From JBCDBD01 sp039184335 (GTDB lineage Bacteria > Bacteroidota > Bacteroidia > Flavobacteriales > Flavobacteriaceae), in assembly GCA_039184335.1 (NCBI GenBank), contig JBCDBD010000068.1:1-11761 (forward strand): DNA of 11,761 nt. The letters are read 5' to 3'. A model generated the notes under the pieces. That model was given only the letters and a program-made list of their open reading frames with translations. It searched no databases and had not been told where the DNA came from. How positions within the stretch are numbered: position 1 is the stretch's first letter; every line of letters starts with the position of its first letter. Positions 1-6,234 of the stretch are shown in pieces. The position numbers and the translations under genes were made by a program.

Positions 1-119
1 GGGGCAGAAATTGCGTCGGTCGACGTCGTGATTCGCCTGCGTCGTACAAACTGACGCCGCTTCAGCGTCAAAAGATGCGCGAATGCCGCACCCGCTGATT
101 TCCGAAGATGAGCCGCTAG
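1..119. other. GC-rich, CpG-rich edge segment, possibly chimeric or foreign
   Basis: By my count bases 1-116 are about 59% G+C (69 of 116) and contain about 17 CpG dinucleotides, many in GTCG/CGTC runs. Bases 121-240 are about 36% G+C. The change is abrupt and falls inside the lipoprotein gene near residue 166. On the plus strand a frame from base 3 to the TGA at 96-98 reads like a basic protein C-terminus (for instance SYKLTPLQRQKMRECRTR before the stop), unlike anything else in the window. An assembly chimera at a contig edge or an integrated foreign fragment would both fit; the sequence alone cannot tell them apart. Confidence 0.5.
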
Positions 120-614
120 ATATTTTAGATCATCATAGGCCTGTCTATATTCCAATTTATTGTTGGCACTTTTTAACAGGTTGGATGCGTTGGCGTATAA
201 ATATTCAGAAAGCCCATCTTTGGCTTTCAAAATAGCAGTGTCAAAATCTTGAAAGCCAAACACTGCGTTTCTGTTCGCTTCATGGATTCTAAGTGGTAAA
301 AGAGGCTTGATCCGTTCTTGAATGCCCTTCAATCGCACGTAACCGGTGTAGATTGCCTCTAAGTTGGCGGGATTGCCATCTTTTTCAAGAAATGATATTT
401 GGGCAAGTTCACGCACTGTATTTTTATGAAAGGCCTCTTCAAGCAACAAAATGAAATCTTGATGGCCTTTTTTGGTTTTGTTTTCCGCTAAATTTTTGAT
501 GGCCCTATTGATGGCAACTTCATAGTTGCCCGTATTCAAGGCTTCCTGTGTCTTTTTGACCCCACCACATGCGGCCAATAGTACTAATAGACATAAGAGT
601 AATAATTTCTTCAT
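1..614 (-). CDS. Partial flavobacterial lipoprotein of unknown function (3' end outside the window)
   Basis: An open frame starts at ATG 614-612 and stays open to the window edge (about 204 codons). The N-terminus is a clear lipoprotein signal: MKK, a Leu-rich segment, then the lipobox LAAC with Cys16, so the product should be exported and lipid-anchored. The mature part is mostly helical, Lys/Glu/Asn rich and repeat-like (for example LNTGNYEVAINRAIKNL near residues 26-42), which resembles TPR-like helical hairpins. I know of similar lipoproteins in Flavobacteriaceae but no defined role. Residues 1-166 (to about base 117) read like native protein; beyond that the codons become GC-rich and Arg/Ala-heavy and no longer look like the same protein. 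It diverges from glyA across a 233-base spacer, in which I see no convincing promoter for it. Confidence is high for the gene and low for the sequence of its last 38 codons. Confidence 0.75.
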   Translation of the reverse strand, partial: MKKLLLLCLLVLLAACGGVKKTQEALNTGNYEVAINRAIKNLAENKTKKGHQDFILLLEEAFHKNTVRELAQISFLEKDGNPANLEAIYTGYVRLKGIQERIKPLLPLRIHEANRNAVFGFQDFDTAILKAKDGLSEYLYANASNLLKSANNKLEYRQAYDDLKYLAAHLRKSAGAAFAHLLTLKRRQFVRRRRITTSTDAISA

Positions 615-757
615 GGCTTTTCGATTTTATGGTTTAGTTAAAAAATTCAATCGCCGTGCCAAAAACACTTTTTTTAATAACGTAAAACGATGAATGGTAG
701 TATAATGTCGATGAAACAACATATTTACTGCAGTTCAGGCTTTTTTGATTGTTAATT

Positions 758-788
758 TTTGTTTGATAAATCAACGATGTATTATTTG
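758..788 (+). promoter_or_regulatory. Candidate Bacteroidota-type promoter for glyA
   Basis: TTTG at 758-761 is followed after 18 bases by TATTATTTG at 780-788. This resembles the Bacteroidota -33 TTTG and -7 TAnnTTTG elements, except that three bases instead of two separate TA from TTTG. It would give a leader of roughly 50 bases before the glyA ATG at 848. The rest of the 615-847 spacer is AT-rich and shows no other element I can support. Confidence 0.35.
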
Positions 789-847
789 ATTTGCAGCATG
801 ATTAAAAGGGGCAATTCGTATTTTTGAAGCTTAATCGGTAATACATT

Positions 848-2122
848 ATGCAAAGAGACCAGCAGATTTTTAGACTCATCGAAGAAGAAAGGCAAAGACA
901 GACCCAAGGCATTGAGTTGATAGCATCTGAAAATTTCACAAGTCCGCAGGTGATGGAAGCGGCAGGTTCTATATTGACCAATAAGTATGCAGAAGGATAT
1001 CCGGGCAAACGGTATTATGGTGGGTGTGAGGTGGTCGATGAAGTCGAACAATTGGCAATTGAAAGAGCAAAAGCACTTTTTGGGGCTGTTTATGCCAATG
1101 TACAGCCACATTCTGGGTCACAGGCCAATGCTGCGGTCTATCACGCATGCTTGAATCCCGGGGATACGATTCTTGGTTTTGATTTGGCCCATGGGGGACA
1201 TTTGACCCACGGTTCGCCAGTCAACTTTTCAGGTAAACTTTACAATCCTGTGTTTTATGGGGTAGATGAGGAAACCGGTATGCTCAACTACGATACCATT
1301 CAAGAAATTGCATCAAAGGAAAAACCGGCATTGATCATTGCTGGAGCATCGGCCTATTCGCGGGACATGGATTTTAAGCGATTCCGTGAGATAGCCGATA
1401 GTATTGGTGCCTTGTTATTGGCCGATATTTCACATCCTGCCGGATTGATAGCAAAAGGGATACTCAATAATCCCATCTCCCATTGCCATATCATTACCAC
1501 CACAACCCATAAAACACTGAGAGGACCGAGGGGCGGTCTGATTTTGATGGGTGAAAATTTTGAAAACCCTTTTGGAATTCGATTGAAGAACGGAAACCTG
1601 CGAAAAATGTCAGGGCTACTGGATCTGGCCGTTTTTCCAGGTAATCAAGGGGGCCCTTTGGAGCATATTATTGCGGCCAAGGCCGTCGCTTTTGGCGAAG
1701 CGCTATCCGATGAATTTCTGCACTATATGCTTCAGGTGAAGAAAAACGCCGATGCCATGGCGCAGGCCTTCGTTGCAAAAGGCTATAAGGTCATCTCTGG
1801 CGGTACGGACAACCATATGATGCTGATCGATCTACGAAACAAGGGGGTTACGGGTAAAGATGCAGAGAAAGCACTGGAAAAAGCAGCTATCACGGCAAAT
1901 AAAAATATGGTACCGTTTGATGATAAGTCACCATTTATTACATCGGGAATACGATTTGGCACGCCCGCTATCACTACTAGGGGGCTAAAAGAAACTGATA
2001 TGGCTACTATTGTGGATTATATAGATGAGGTATTGTTGAACTACGAAGATGAGGCCATGATTTCACAAACAAAGCTCAAAGTAAATGGATTGATGGCTGA
2101 TAGGCCATTGTTCAATGCTTAG
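848..2122 (+). CDS. glyA: Serine hydroxymethyltransferase
   Basis: This cytosolic PLP enzyme converts serine and tetrahydrofolate to glycine and 5,10-methylene-tetrahydrofolate, the main one-carbon source for purine, thymidylate and methionine synthesis. The 424-residue length fits the family (E. coli GlyA is 417). Visible landmarks are IELIASENF near 22-30, NKYAEGYPGKRYYGG at 45-59, LAHGGHLTHGSPV at 113-125, the cofactor Asp193 and His196 in ADISHPAG, the Schiff-base Lys222 in TTTTHKTLRGPRGG, and Arg369 in SGIRFGTPA, which should bind the substrate carboxylate. A short extra segment (RLKNGNLRKMSGLLDLAVFPG, 245-265) precedes NQGGP; I associate it with Bacteroidota enzymes. The ATG at 848 gives the expected N-terminus; there is no clear Shine-Dalgarno, as is normal in this phylum. 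It stands alone, converging with the minus-strand gene that ends at 2161. All key residues are present. Confidence 0.98.
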   Translation: MQRDQQIFRLIEEERQRQTQGIELIASENFTSPQVMEAAGSILTNKYAEGYPGKRYYGGCEVVDEVEQLAIERAKALFGAVYANVQPHSGSQANAAVYHACLNPGDTILGFDLAHGGHLTHGSPVNFSGKLYNPVFYGVDEETGMLNYDTIQEIASKEKPALIIAGASAYSRDMDFKRFREIADSIGALLLADISHPAGLIAKGILNNPISHCHIITTTTHKTLRGPRGGLILMGENFENPFGIRLKNGNLRKMSGLLDLAVFPGNQGGPLEHIIAAKAVAFGEALSDEFLHYMLQVKKNADAMAQAFVAKGYKVISGGTDNHMMLIDLRNKGVTGKDAEKALEKAAITANKNMVPFDDKSPFITSGIRFGTPAITTRGLKETDMATIVDYIDEVLLNYEDEAMISQTKLKVNGLMADRPLFNA

Positions 2123-2160
2123 TCAAGTACCCGTATGAACAACAAGAAGGCAGAAAAGTT

Positions 2161-2829
2161 TCAATAGTTGAGAAGAAAAAAATCACCTTTGATGATTCCT
2201 TTCTTTTTTACATCATATATCGAAGCATCTTCGTTGATATCGGAATCAAAATACAGTCCCCAGTAATCAAGATACCCACGTTGCTTATTTTTCCCTTTTC
2301 CAATTTCTAGCATATTGGCGCTGCTGGTAATGCCCTCTTCCATAAAAACCGGAATGAATATTTCAAAGGGCATTTCAGTAAGACCCTTGGTAAAATAGAC
2401 AAAGTTCTCGCTTATCGTGACCAGAATCGTGCCCAATCTTTGTATGATACTTTGCGGATATATTTTTGCAATGACCAATGAGGTATCTTTGAAGTGAATG
2501 GTGAATTCCATAATATCTATGGGTACGTCATTCTTTGCATTCAATTCACGGATTGACTTCTCGAATGGTGATAGATGCCTGTTATCTGATTGAAAACCGC
2601 CCCAATTGCCATTATTCAACTGAAAAAGACTTTCTGTCAAGCCAAAGTTGCAGTGCAGCCGTACAATTAAATCAGTTGACGATCCGTATGTGTTTGGTGC
2701 ACAATCAATGGTGGTTTCACTAAAGAATTCTTTTTCCAGCTTTTTGCGAAAAGCATCAAGACCAATTATTTCATCACAGCTGCGTTTTTTGGCAGCGTAT
2801 CCTTTCTTTGTTTTTCGATGGTTTGGCAC
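2161..2829 (-). CDS. Unrecognised soluble protein of 222 residues
   Basis: I do not recognise this family. The only usable start is GTG at 2829-2827: upstream in frame there is no ATG, GTG or TTG before a TAA, and the first internal Met is residue 107. The protein has a basic N-terminal tail (HRKTKKGYAAKKR, 4-16), no signal peptide and no membrane helix, so it is probably cytoplasmic. It has three cysteines (18, 43, 60). The C-terminal half (about 103-222) alternates hydrophobic strands and turns (MEFTIHF, LVIAKIYP, TILVTIS, FEIFIPVF), suggesting a mixed alpha/beta or all-beta domain. It lies 175 bases downstream of the response regulator on the same strand and converges with glyA 38 bases away. 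It shares the ATACGTATAA element with the regulator gene, so it could be a target or partner of that system; this is inference. Confidence 0.75.
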   Translation of the reverse strand: MPNHRKTKKGYAAKKRSCDEIIGLDAFRKKLEKEFFSETTIDCAPNTYGSSTDLIVRLHCNFGLTESLFQLNNGNWGGFQSDNRHLSPFEKSIRELNAKNDVPIDIMEFTIHFKDTSLVIAKIYPQSIIQRLGTILVTISENFVYFTKGLTEMPFEIFIPVFMEEGITSSANMLEIGKGKNKQRGYLDYWGLYFDSDINEDASIYDVKKKGIIKGDFFLLNY

Positions 2830-2846
2830 GAGCTTAGATTTAGAAT

Positions 2847-2856
2847 TTATACGTAT
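2847..2856 (-). promoter_or_regulatory. Shared 10-mer ATACGTATAA, copy upstream of the orphan gene
   Basis: On the minus strand ATACGTATAA, with palindromic core ATACGTAT, lies 17 bases before the GTG start at 2829. The same 10-mer lies 19 bases before the TTG start of the response regulator at 3673. A common regulator or a shared initiation signal is possible. The core also occurs inside two coding regions (6407-6414 and 8111-8118), so chance is not excluded. Confidence 0.3.
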
Positions 2857-2971
2857 TTCTAAGTTATGCCGATTTTATTTTTGAGAGCTGTATAAAAACC
2901 TCAAACTTTCTATGGTTTATGTGGTATTAGCGCAATATAAGTGTTAAAATTTTGTTAAAGTATGATAATAT

Positions 2972-3000
2972 CACTTGACAAGTGCGTAATGTATTACGCA
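2972..3000. repeat. Two overlapping dyads just past the response regulator stop
   Basis: CACTTG-A-CAAGTG (2972-2984) overlaps TGCGTAAT-GT-ATTACGCA (2983-3000), which has 8-base perfect arms. They begin 4 bases beyond the response regulator stop codon (3007-3005) in the direction of transcription. As RNA they could fold into one or two short hairpins that end transcription or protect the 3' end, but no T-run follows, so this is not a classical intrinsic terminator. As DNA they could be operator half-sites upstream of the 2829 gene (143-171 bases from its start). I see no other gene in the 2830-3004 spacer. Confidence 0.45.
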
Positions 3001-3004
3001 TTCA

Positions 3005-3673
3005 TCAGATAAAACCTCTCTTTTTTGCAGCTAAGATCAAGGCGAGGTCATTCTTGTTTTCAGTACCGAACAACGATTTTAAATGCCGTTTTCTATTTTC
3101 AATGGAAGAGGGAGAAAGTTTGATGTATTGCTCTAAGTCTTTTGTCTTGGTACCGATGGACAAATGGTACAGAATCTGTTTGTCTTTTTCGTCAAGGGTG
3201 ATTTTGTTCGACATTTTCTTGCGTATCGCGCCCAATGCCTTTGAAGAGTAATAGGGTGGGTTCGTGACAATCGTTTTGATGGCTTCTTCCAGTGTTTTCG
3301 GATCGATGTCGGTCTTTACCAAATATCCATCTGGGTCTACAGACTGTAGAATGCTGTTTATCCTGAAGTTGTCACTGAACGAAGACATGAAGGCAATTTT
3401 TGACTCAGGCACCAACTTTCTGGTCAAAACCCCTAAATCTTCACCATTCTGGGGTTGCTCCTCGTTTGGTGGATACAGTTGTACATCCAATAAAATGACA
3501 TCGTATTTGAACGAGTGTACCGATTCCTCTATTTTTTGTTTGCCGCTTTCATAGGTGTTTGCCGTGTCAACGATAATGTTGTAATCATCAAAAACAATAC
3601 GTTCTAGGATGAACTTGTATCCTAACATTGTCATTTCATGGTCGTCAATCGCTAAAATTCGTAATGTTTTCAA
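3005..3673 (-). CDS. NarL/LuxR-type response regulator
   Basis: A two-domain transcription regulator of 222 residues. The receiver (about 4-138) has the acidic pair Asp10-Asp11 in LAIDDHE, the phosphoacceptor Asp63 in VILLDVQLYPP, Ser97/98 in AFMSS, and Lys120 in GYLVKTD, so it should be phosphorylated normally. A C-terminal helix-turn-helix of the LuxR type follows (about 155-215: ITLDEKDKQILYHLSIGTKT, then SSIENRKRHLKSLFG). The start is TTG at 3673-3671. In frame upstream there is no ATG, GTG or other TTG before a TAG, and the first internal ATG (Met14) would remove the acidic pocket, so TTG is forced. The gene follows the HisKA_3-type kinase by 30 bases on the same strand, the usual arrangement for a cognate pair. 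ATACGTATAA lies 19 bases before the start. Target genes are unknown; autoregulation or control of the 2829 gene would be simple guesses. Confidence 0.92.
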   Translation of the reverse strand: MKTLRILAIDDHEMTMLGYKFILERIVFDDYNIIVDTANTYESGKQKIEESVHSFKYDVILLDVQLYPPNEEQPQNGEDLGVLTRKLVPESKIAFMSSFSDNFRINSILQSVDPDGYLVKTDIDPKTLEEAIKTIVTNPPYYSSKALGAIRKKMSNKITLDEKDKQILYHLSIGTKTKDLEQYIKLSPSSIENRKRHLKSLFGTENKNDLALILAAKKRGFI

Positions 3674-3692
3674 AAGATAAGTTGTTAAAAGG

Positions 3693-3702
3693 TTATACGT
3701 AT
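3693..3702 (-). promoter_or_regulatory. Shared 10-mer ATACGTATAA, copy upstream of the response regulator
   Basis: This copy sits in the 30-base gap between the kinase stop (3706-3704) and the regulator TTG start, 19 bases before that start. It matches the copy at 2847-2856 exactly over 10 bases. Because it lies between two genes that should be co-transcribed, a translational or internal-promoter role is as likely as an operator. Confidence 0.3.
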
Positions 3703-3703
3703 A

Positions 3704-5821
3704 CTATACTTCTTGCACTTGCCGTGGTTCACCAATGCTGTCTTCATCATGGCCAACGTTCTCAATTTCCTTGGGAAACTGGACCGTAATGGCCGTTCCC
3801 TCACCAAGGGTACTGTCCACTTTGAGGGTACCCGAGAGCTTGCCCACACGTGAAATTACATTTTTTAGGCCAATTCCCTTTTTTCCTTTTTTGGTGTCAA
3901 AACCGACCCCGTCGTCCTTGATCATCACCATAACCATCTTTTCGGTGGTTGTAAAATTGACCAATACCGCATTACAGTTCGCATGTTTGACACAATTCTG
4001 TAGCGATTCTTGTACGATACGGTACATGTTAATCTTAAGGTCTCCATCAAGACCGTCCCAATTCATTTCAGTATCGTATGTAAGATCACATTCCAGTTTC
4101 GCCGATGCACTTATGGTCTTGACCAAGTCATCGATGGCGGCTATAAAATTATGAATTTTTTGATACGATGCGTCATTTAATTCGTGCGAAATAGTGCGAA
4201 TCTCTTCTTCAAGCTCACGCATTTTTTCGATAAGCTCTGCCCGTTGTTGTATGGCAGAGGCGTCATCCCTTTCGTTCAAGCCACTGAGAATAAGGCGTAT
4301 GCCCAACATTTGGCCTAAAATGCCATCATGTATTTCTTCAGAGATACGTTTTTGTTCCAGTTGTTTGCCCTCTTGAAATTTACCCTGTTGCGCGAGCATG
4401 AGGTTATAGATCTCTTGGTTGCTCTCTTGCTGCCTTTGCTGAAATCGCAAGCGCTGGTTGTTGATACGTTGGGCGATGATGGTGAAAATGGCAATGCCCA
4501 AAAGCAACATGCCGAGGGCAATACCGGTCCATAACCGTTTTTGGCGGGCCAAATACGCATTGCGTTCAATGGCCTCATCGGTCTCTAATTGAATTCGGGC
4601 AAATTTGTCCTGTATGTTGCGTTCTTGCAGTTGCAATTGTTCATTGAGGTCAAAATAGGCTCTGGCATGTGCAGCACTGTGTACTCTGTCAATAGTGGTC
4701 AACAACTTCAAAGAGCTTAAGAGGCGGTCGTTGTTCAAGGTTTTTTTGGCAATAGCTACTGATGTAGATGCCTCGCTAATAGCTTCGAGGGTATCTTTCT
4801 GGGCGACAAAAATCTCGGCCAAGTATTCATGGTTACGCGCCTTGTAATAGGTGGTATTGGCCCCCAAACTGTCAAAGATGGCGTTGGAGCGTTGCAACAA
4901 TTGAAGTGGTGCATTGCTGTCTTCTGTTTGTCCACTCTTAAACTGACTAATGGCCATACTGCTCAAAACTTGGGCATAGAGTTGGGGTGAGGTCTGTAAA
5001 AAACTGTCTTTTTGAGCCAGCTTTTGGTACTGTTCGTACGCAGTGGAATAGTCTTTTTTTCGTAAATAGACCGCAGCACTATTGTTGGTATTTTGTAGGG
5101 TGCTTGAAAATTGCCTATCTTTTTTTAAGAAAGGAATAAACTCTTTGGCCTTTTTGTAATATTCCAAAGCTTTTTCTGACTTATTGAGCCCATCTTGGGT
5201 GATCGCCAATAGGTTATGGGCATCGTATAATCTCTTTTTTTGGTCGATGGAGTTGTAATATTCAATTGCTTTGATGACATCTTTTTCTGCACCGATATAA
5301 TCTTTTACCTTTTCTCGGGTACTGGCCATGGAAACCAACATTCTCCCGGGATAGTCCAGTTTTGAAGTATCTAAACTGGCCTTGGAAAAAAGCATATGGG
5401 CCTCTTTAAAATGGTAATAGGCACTATCGGGTTTTGTGGTTCTGTGGTAAGAGCCCAGATCCCAATGGGCCTCCCCATGGGCCAGGGCATTGTCGGTCTT
5501 TTTGGCCAGGGCCATCAATTCTGCATTGGTTCTTTTAAAATTTAGGGTGTCGCCCAGTCTGCTAAATGCCAAGGAGATGCGCGAAAGGTTTTGGGTCTGA
5601 ATGGAATCGTTGGCAAGCGCATCATTGGCCTGTAACGCCTTTTCTAAAAGTTGGGTTTTATCCTGTTGGGACAGTTCAATACTATCCCGGGCCCATTGTA
5701 CCCAGATGGCTAAGCTATCTGTAGACGTATCCGGTTGTTCTAGGTTGTCATGTGCTGTATTGCATCCCAAGCAGAAGCAGAGCAGCAGCACCCCCAAAAA
5801 CACAATTGACCGAGTACCCAT
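3704..5821 (-). CDS. TPR-containing membrane sensor histidine kinase (HisKA_3 type)
   Basis: A 705-residue kinase that should sense an envelope signal and phosphorylate the adjacent regulator. Order: signal peptide with lipobox CLGC (Cys20); a periplasmic helical region about 40-400 made of TPR-like pairs (for example KALEYYKKAKEF 217-228, DYSTAYEQYQKLAQ 257-270); a coiled linker; one membrane helix about 433-450 (GIALGMLLLGIAIFTII); a cytoplasmic coiled coil; a HisKA_3 dimerisation domain with phospho-His498 in EEIHDGILGQMLG; and an ATPase domain with N-box Asn609 (QESLQNCVKHA), DDGVGFD at 636-642 and KKGIGLKN at 647-654. I chose ATG 5821 rather than the in-frame start at 5893, because the longer form would run through the hairpin at 5876-5901 and spoil the signal peptide. 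All catalytic motifs are intact. The regulator gene follows 30 bases downstream. The ligand is unknown. Confidence 0.93.
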   Translation of the reverse strand: MGTRSIVFLGVLLLCFCLGCNTAHDNLEQPDTSTDSLAIWVQWARDSIELSQQDKTQLLEKALQANDALANDSIQTQNLSRISLAFSRLGDTLNFKRTNAELMALAKKTDNALAHGEAHWDLGSYHRTTKPDSAYYHFKEAHMLFSKASLDTSKLDYPGRMLVSMASTREKVKDYIGAEKDVIKAIEYYNSIDQKKRLYDAHNLLAITQDGLNKSEKALEYYKKAKEFIPFLKKDRQFSSTLQNTNNSAAVYLRKKDYSTAYEQYQKLAQKDSFLQTSPQLYAQVLSSMAISQFKSGQTEDSNAPLQLLQRSNAIFDSLGANTTYYKARNHEYLAEIFVAQKDTLEAISEASTSVAIAKKTLNNDRLLSSLKLLTTIDRVHSAAHARAYFDLNEQLQLQERNIQDKFARIQLETDEAIERNAYLARQKRLWTGIALGMLLLGIAIFTIIAQRINNQRLRFQQRQQESNQEIYNLMLAQQGKFQEGKQLEQKRISEEIHDGILGQMLGIRLILSGLNERDDASAIQQRAELIEKMRELEEEIRTISHELNDASYQKIHNFIAAIDDLVKTISASAKLECDLTYDTEMNWDGLDGDLKINMYRIVQESLQNCVKHANCNAVLVNFTTTEKMVMVMIKDDGVGFDTKKGKKGIGLKNVISRVGKLSGTLKVDSTLGEGTAITVQFPKEIENVGHDEDSIGEPRQVQEV

Positions 5822-5870
5822 ACTGTAATCTAAATCGTAAAATATTACGGTTAACCTACCTACAAGATAT

Positions 5871-5901
5871 AAAAAAGCCTTAAATGTTAACATTTAAGGC
5901 T
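5871..5901 (-). terminator. Intrinsic terminator after the small lipoprotein gene
   Basis: A perfect 26-base inverted repeat at 5876-5901 (arms AGCCTTAAATG and CATTTAAGGCT around TTAA) is followed on the minus strand by six T residues (5876-5871; the A at 5876 is also the last arm base). This is a textbook Rho-independent terminator. It lies 22 bases past the stop of the 5924-6085 gene and 54 bases before the kinase ATG, so it separates the small gene from the kinase operon. Confidence 0.85.
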
Positions 5902-5923
5902 AAAAGAATTTCTTGAGAATGTT

Positions 5924-6085
5924 CTAGCTTTCCCGCTTGTCCACATTCTCATCACTGGTATCAGGAGAGTCAATATCCTCAATATTTTCAAATAGGGCTT
6001 CGGTTTCTTCAAGGTTGGTGTCGGCTTCGCATGATACCATTACGCCAGCCGCTAATAAGGCTAGAAGGCTTAGAGTTTTTTTCAT
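5924..6085 (-). CDS. Small acidic exported lipoprotein, 53 residues
   Basis: The ATG at 6085-6083 opens a 53-residue protein with a good signal peptide: MKK, a hydrophobic core (LSLLALLAAGVMV) and Cys19 in MVSC. The mature part is about 35 residues and very acidic (14 Asp/Glu against 2 Lys/Arg), beginning CEADTNLEETEALFENIEDI and ending with DKRES. An in-frame ATG ten codons upstream would put polar residues before MKK and is unlikely. It has a candidate promoter (6113-6147) and a strong terminator (5871-5901), so it appears to be its own short transcript between the LytTR gene and the sensor kinase. Similar tiny acidic lipoproteins occur in Flavobacteriia without assigned function, from memory. 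A signalling or ligand role is suggested only by its position. There is no known domain. Confidence 0.72.
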   Translation of the reverse strand: MKKTLSLLALLAAGVMVSCEADTNLEETEALFENIEDIDSPDTSDENVDKRES

Positions 6086-6112
6086 TGTGTACTGGTTTAA
6101 AAATGTAAAAAT

Positions 6113-6147
6113 CAAAGGTTACGAAATAGTCAGGTGCAAGATTCAAA
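6113..6147 (-). promoter_or_regulatory. Candidate promoter for the small lipoprotein
   Basis: On the minus strand TTTG (6147-6144) is followed after 22 bases by TAACCTTTG (6121-6113), a Bacteroidota-like -33/-7 pair with one extra base inside the -7 element. The leader would be about 20 bases. Together with the terminator at 5871-5901 it supports a single-gene transcript. The rest of the 6086-6234 spacer shows nothing else. Confidence 0.35.
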
Positions 6148-6234
6148 ATAGGGAAGAGAGCAGGGAGAGCACCGAAAACTGTGAGTATCTGGCCTTATTT
6201 TGCGGGTAAGTGCAAGAAAATCATGAGAATTGCC

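Noticed and set aside
782..1111. Antisense open frames across the start of glyA
   Set aside because: They run opposite a highly conserved coding region and show no domain or signal; they are by-products of glyA codon use.
3735..4154. Plus-strand open frame opposite the kinase gene
   Set aside because: The minus strand has intact ATPase motifs here; the plus-strand translation is Ser/Pro/Phe-rich with no recognisable feature.
5822..5893. Longer kinase start at 5893
   Set aside because: It would place 24 residues before the signal peptide and run through the terminator hairpin at 5876-5901.
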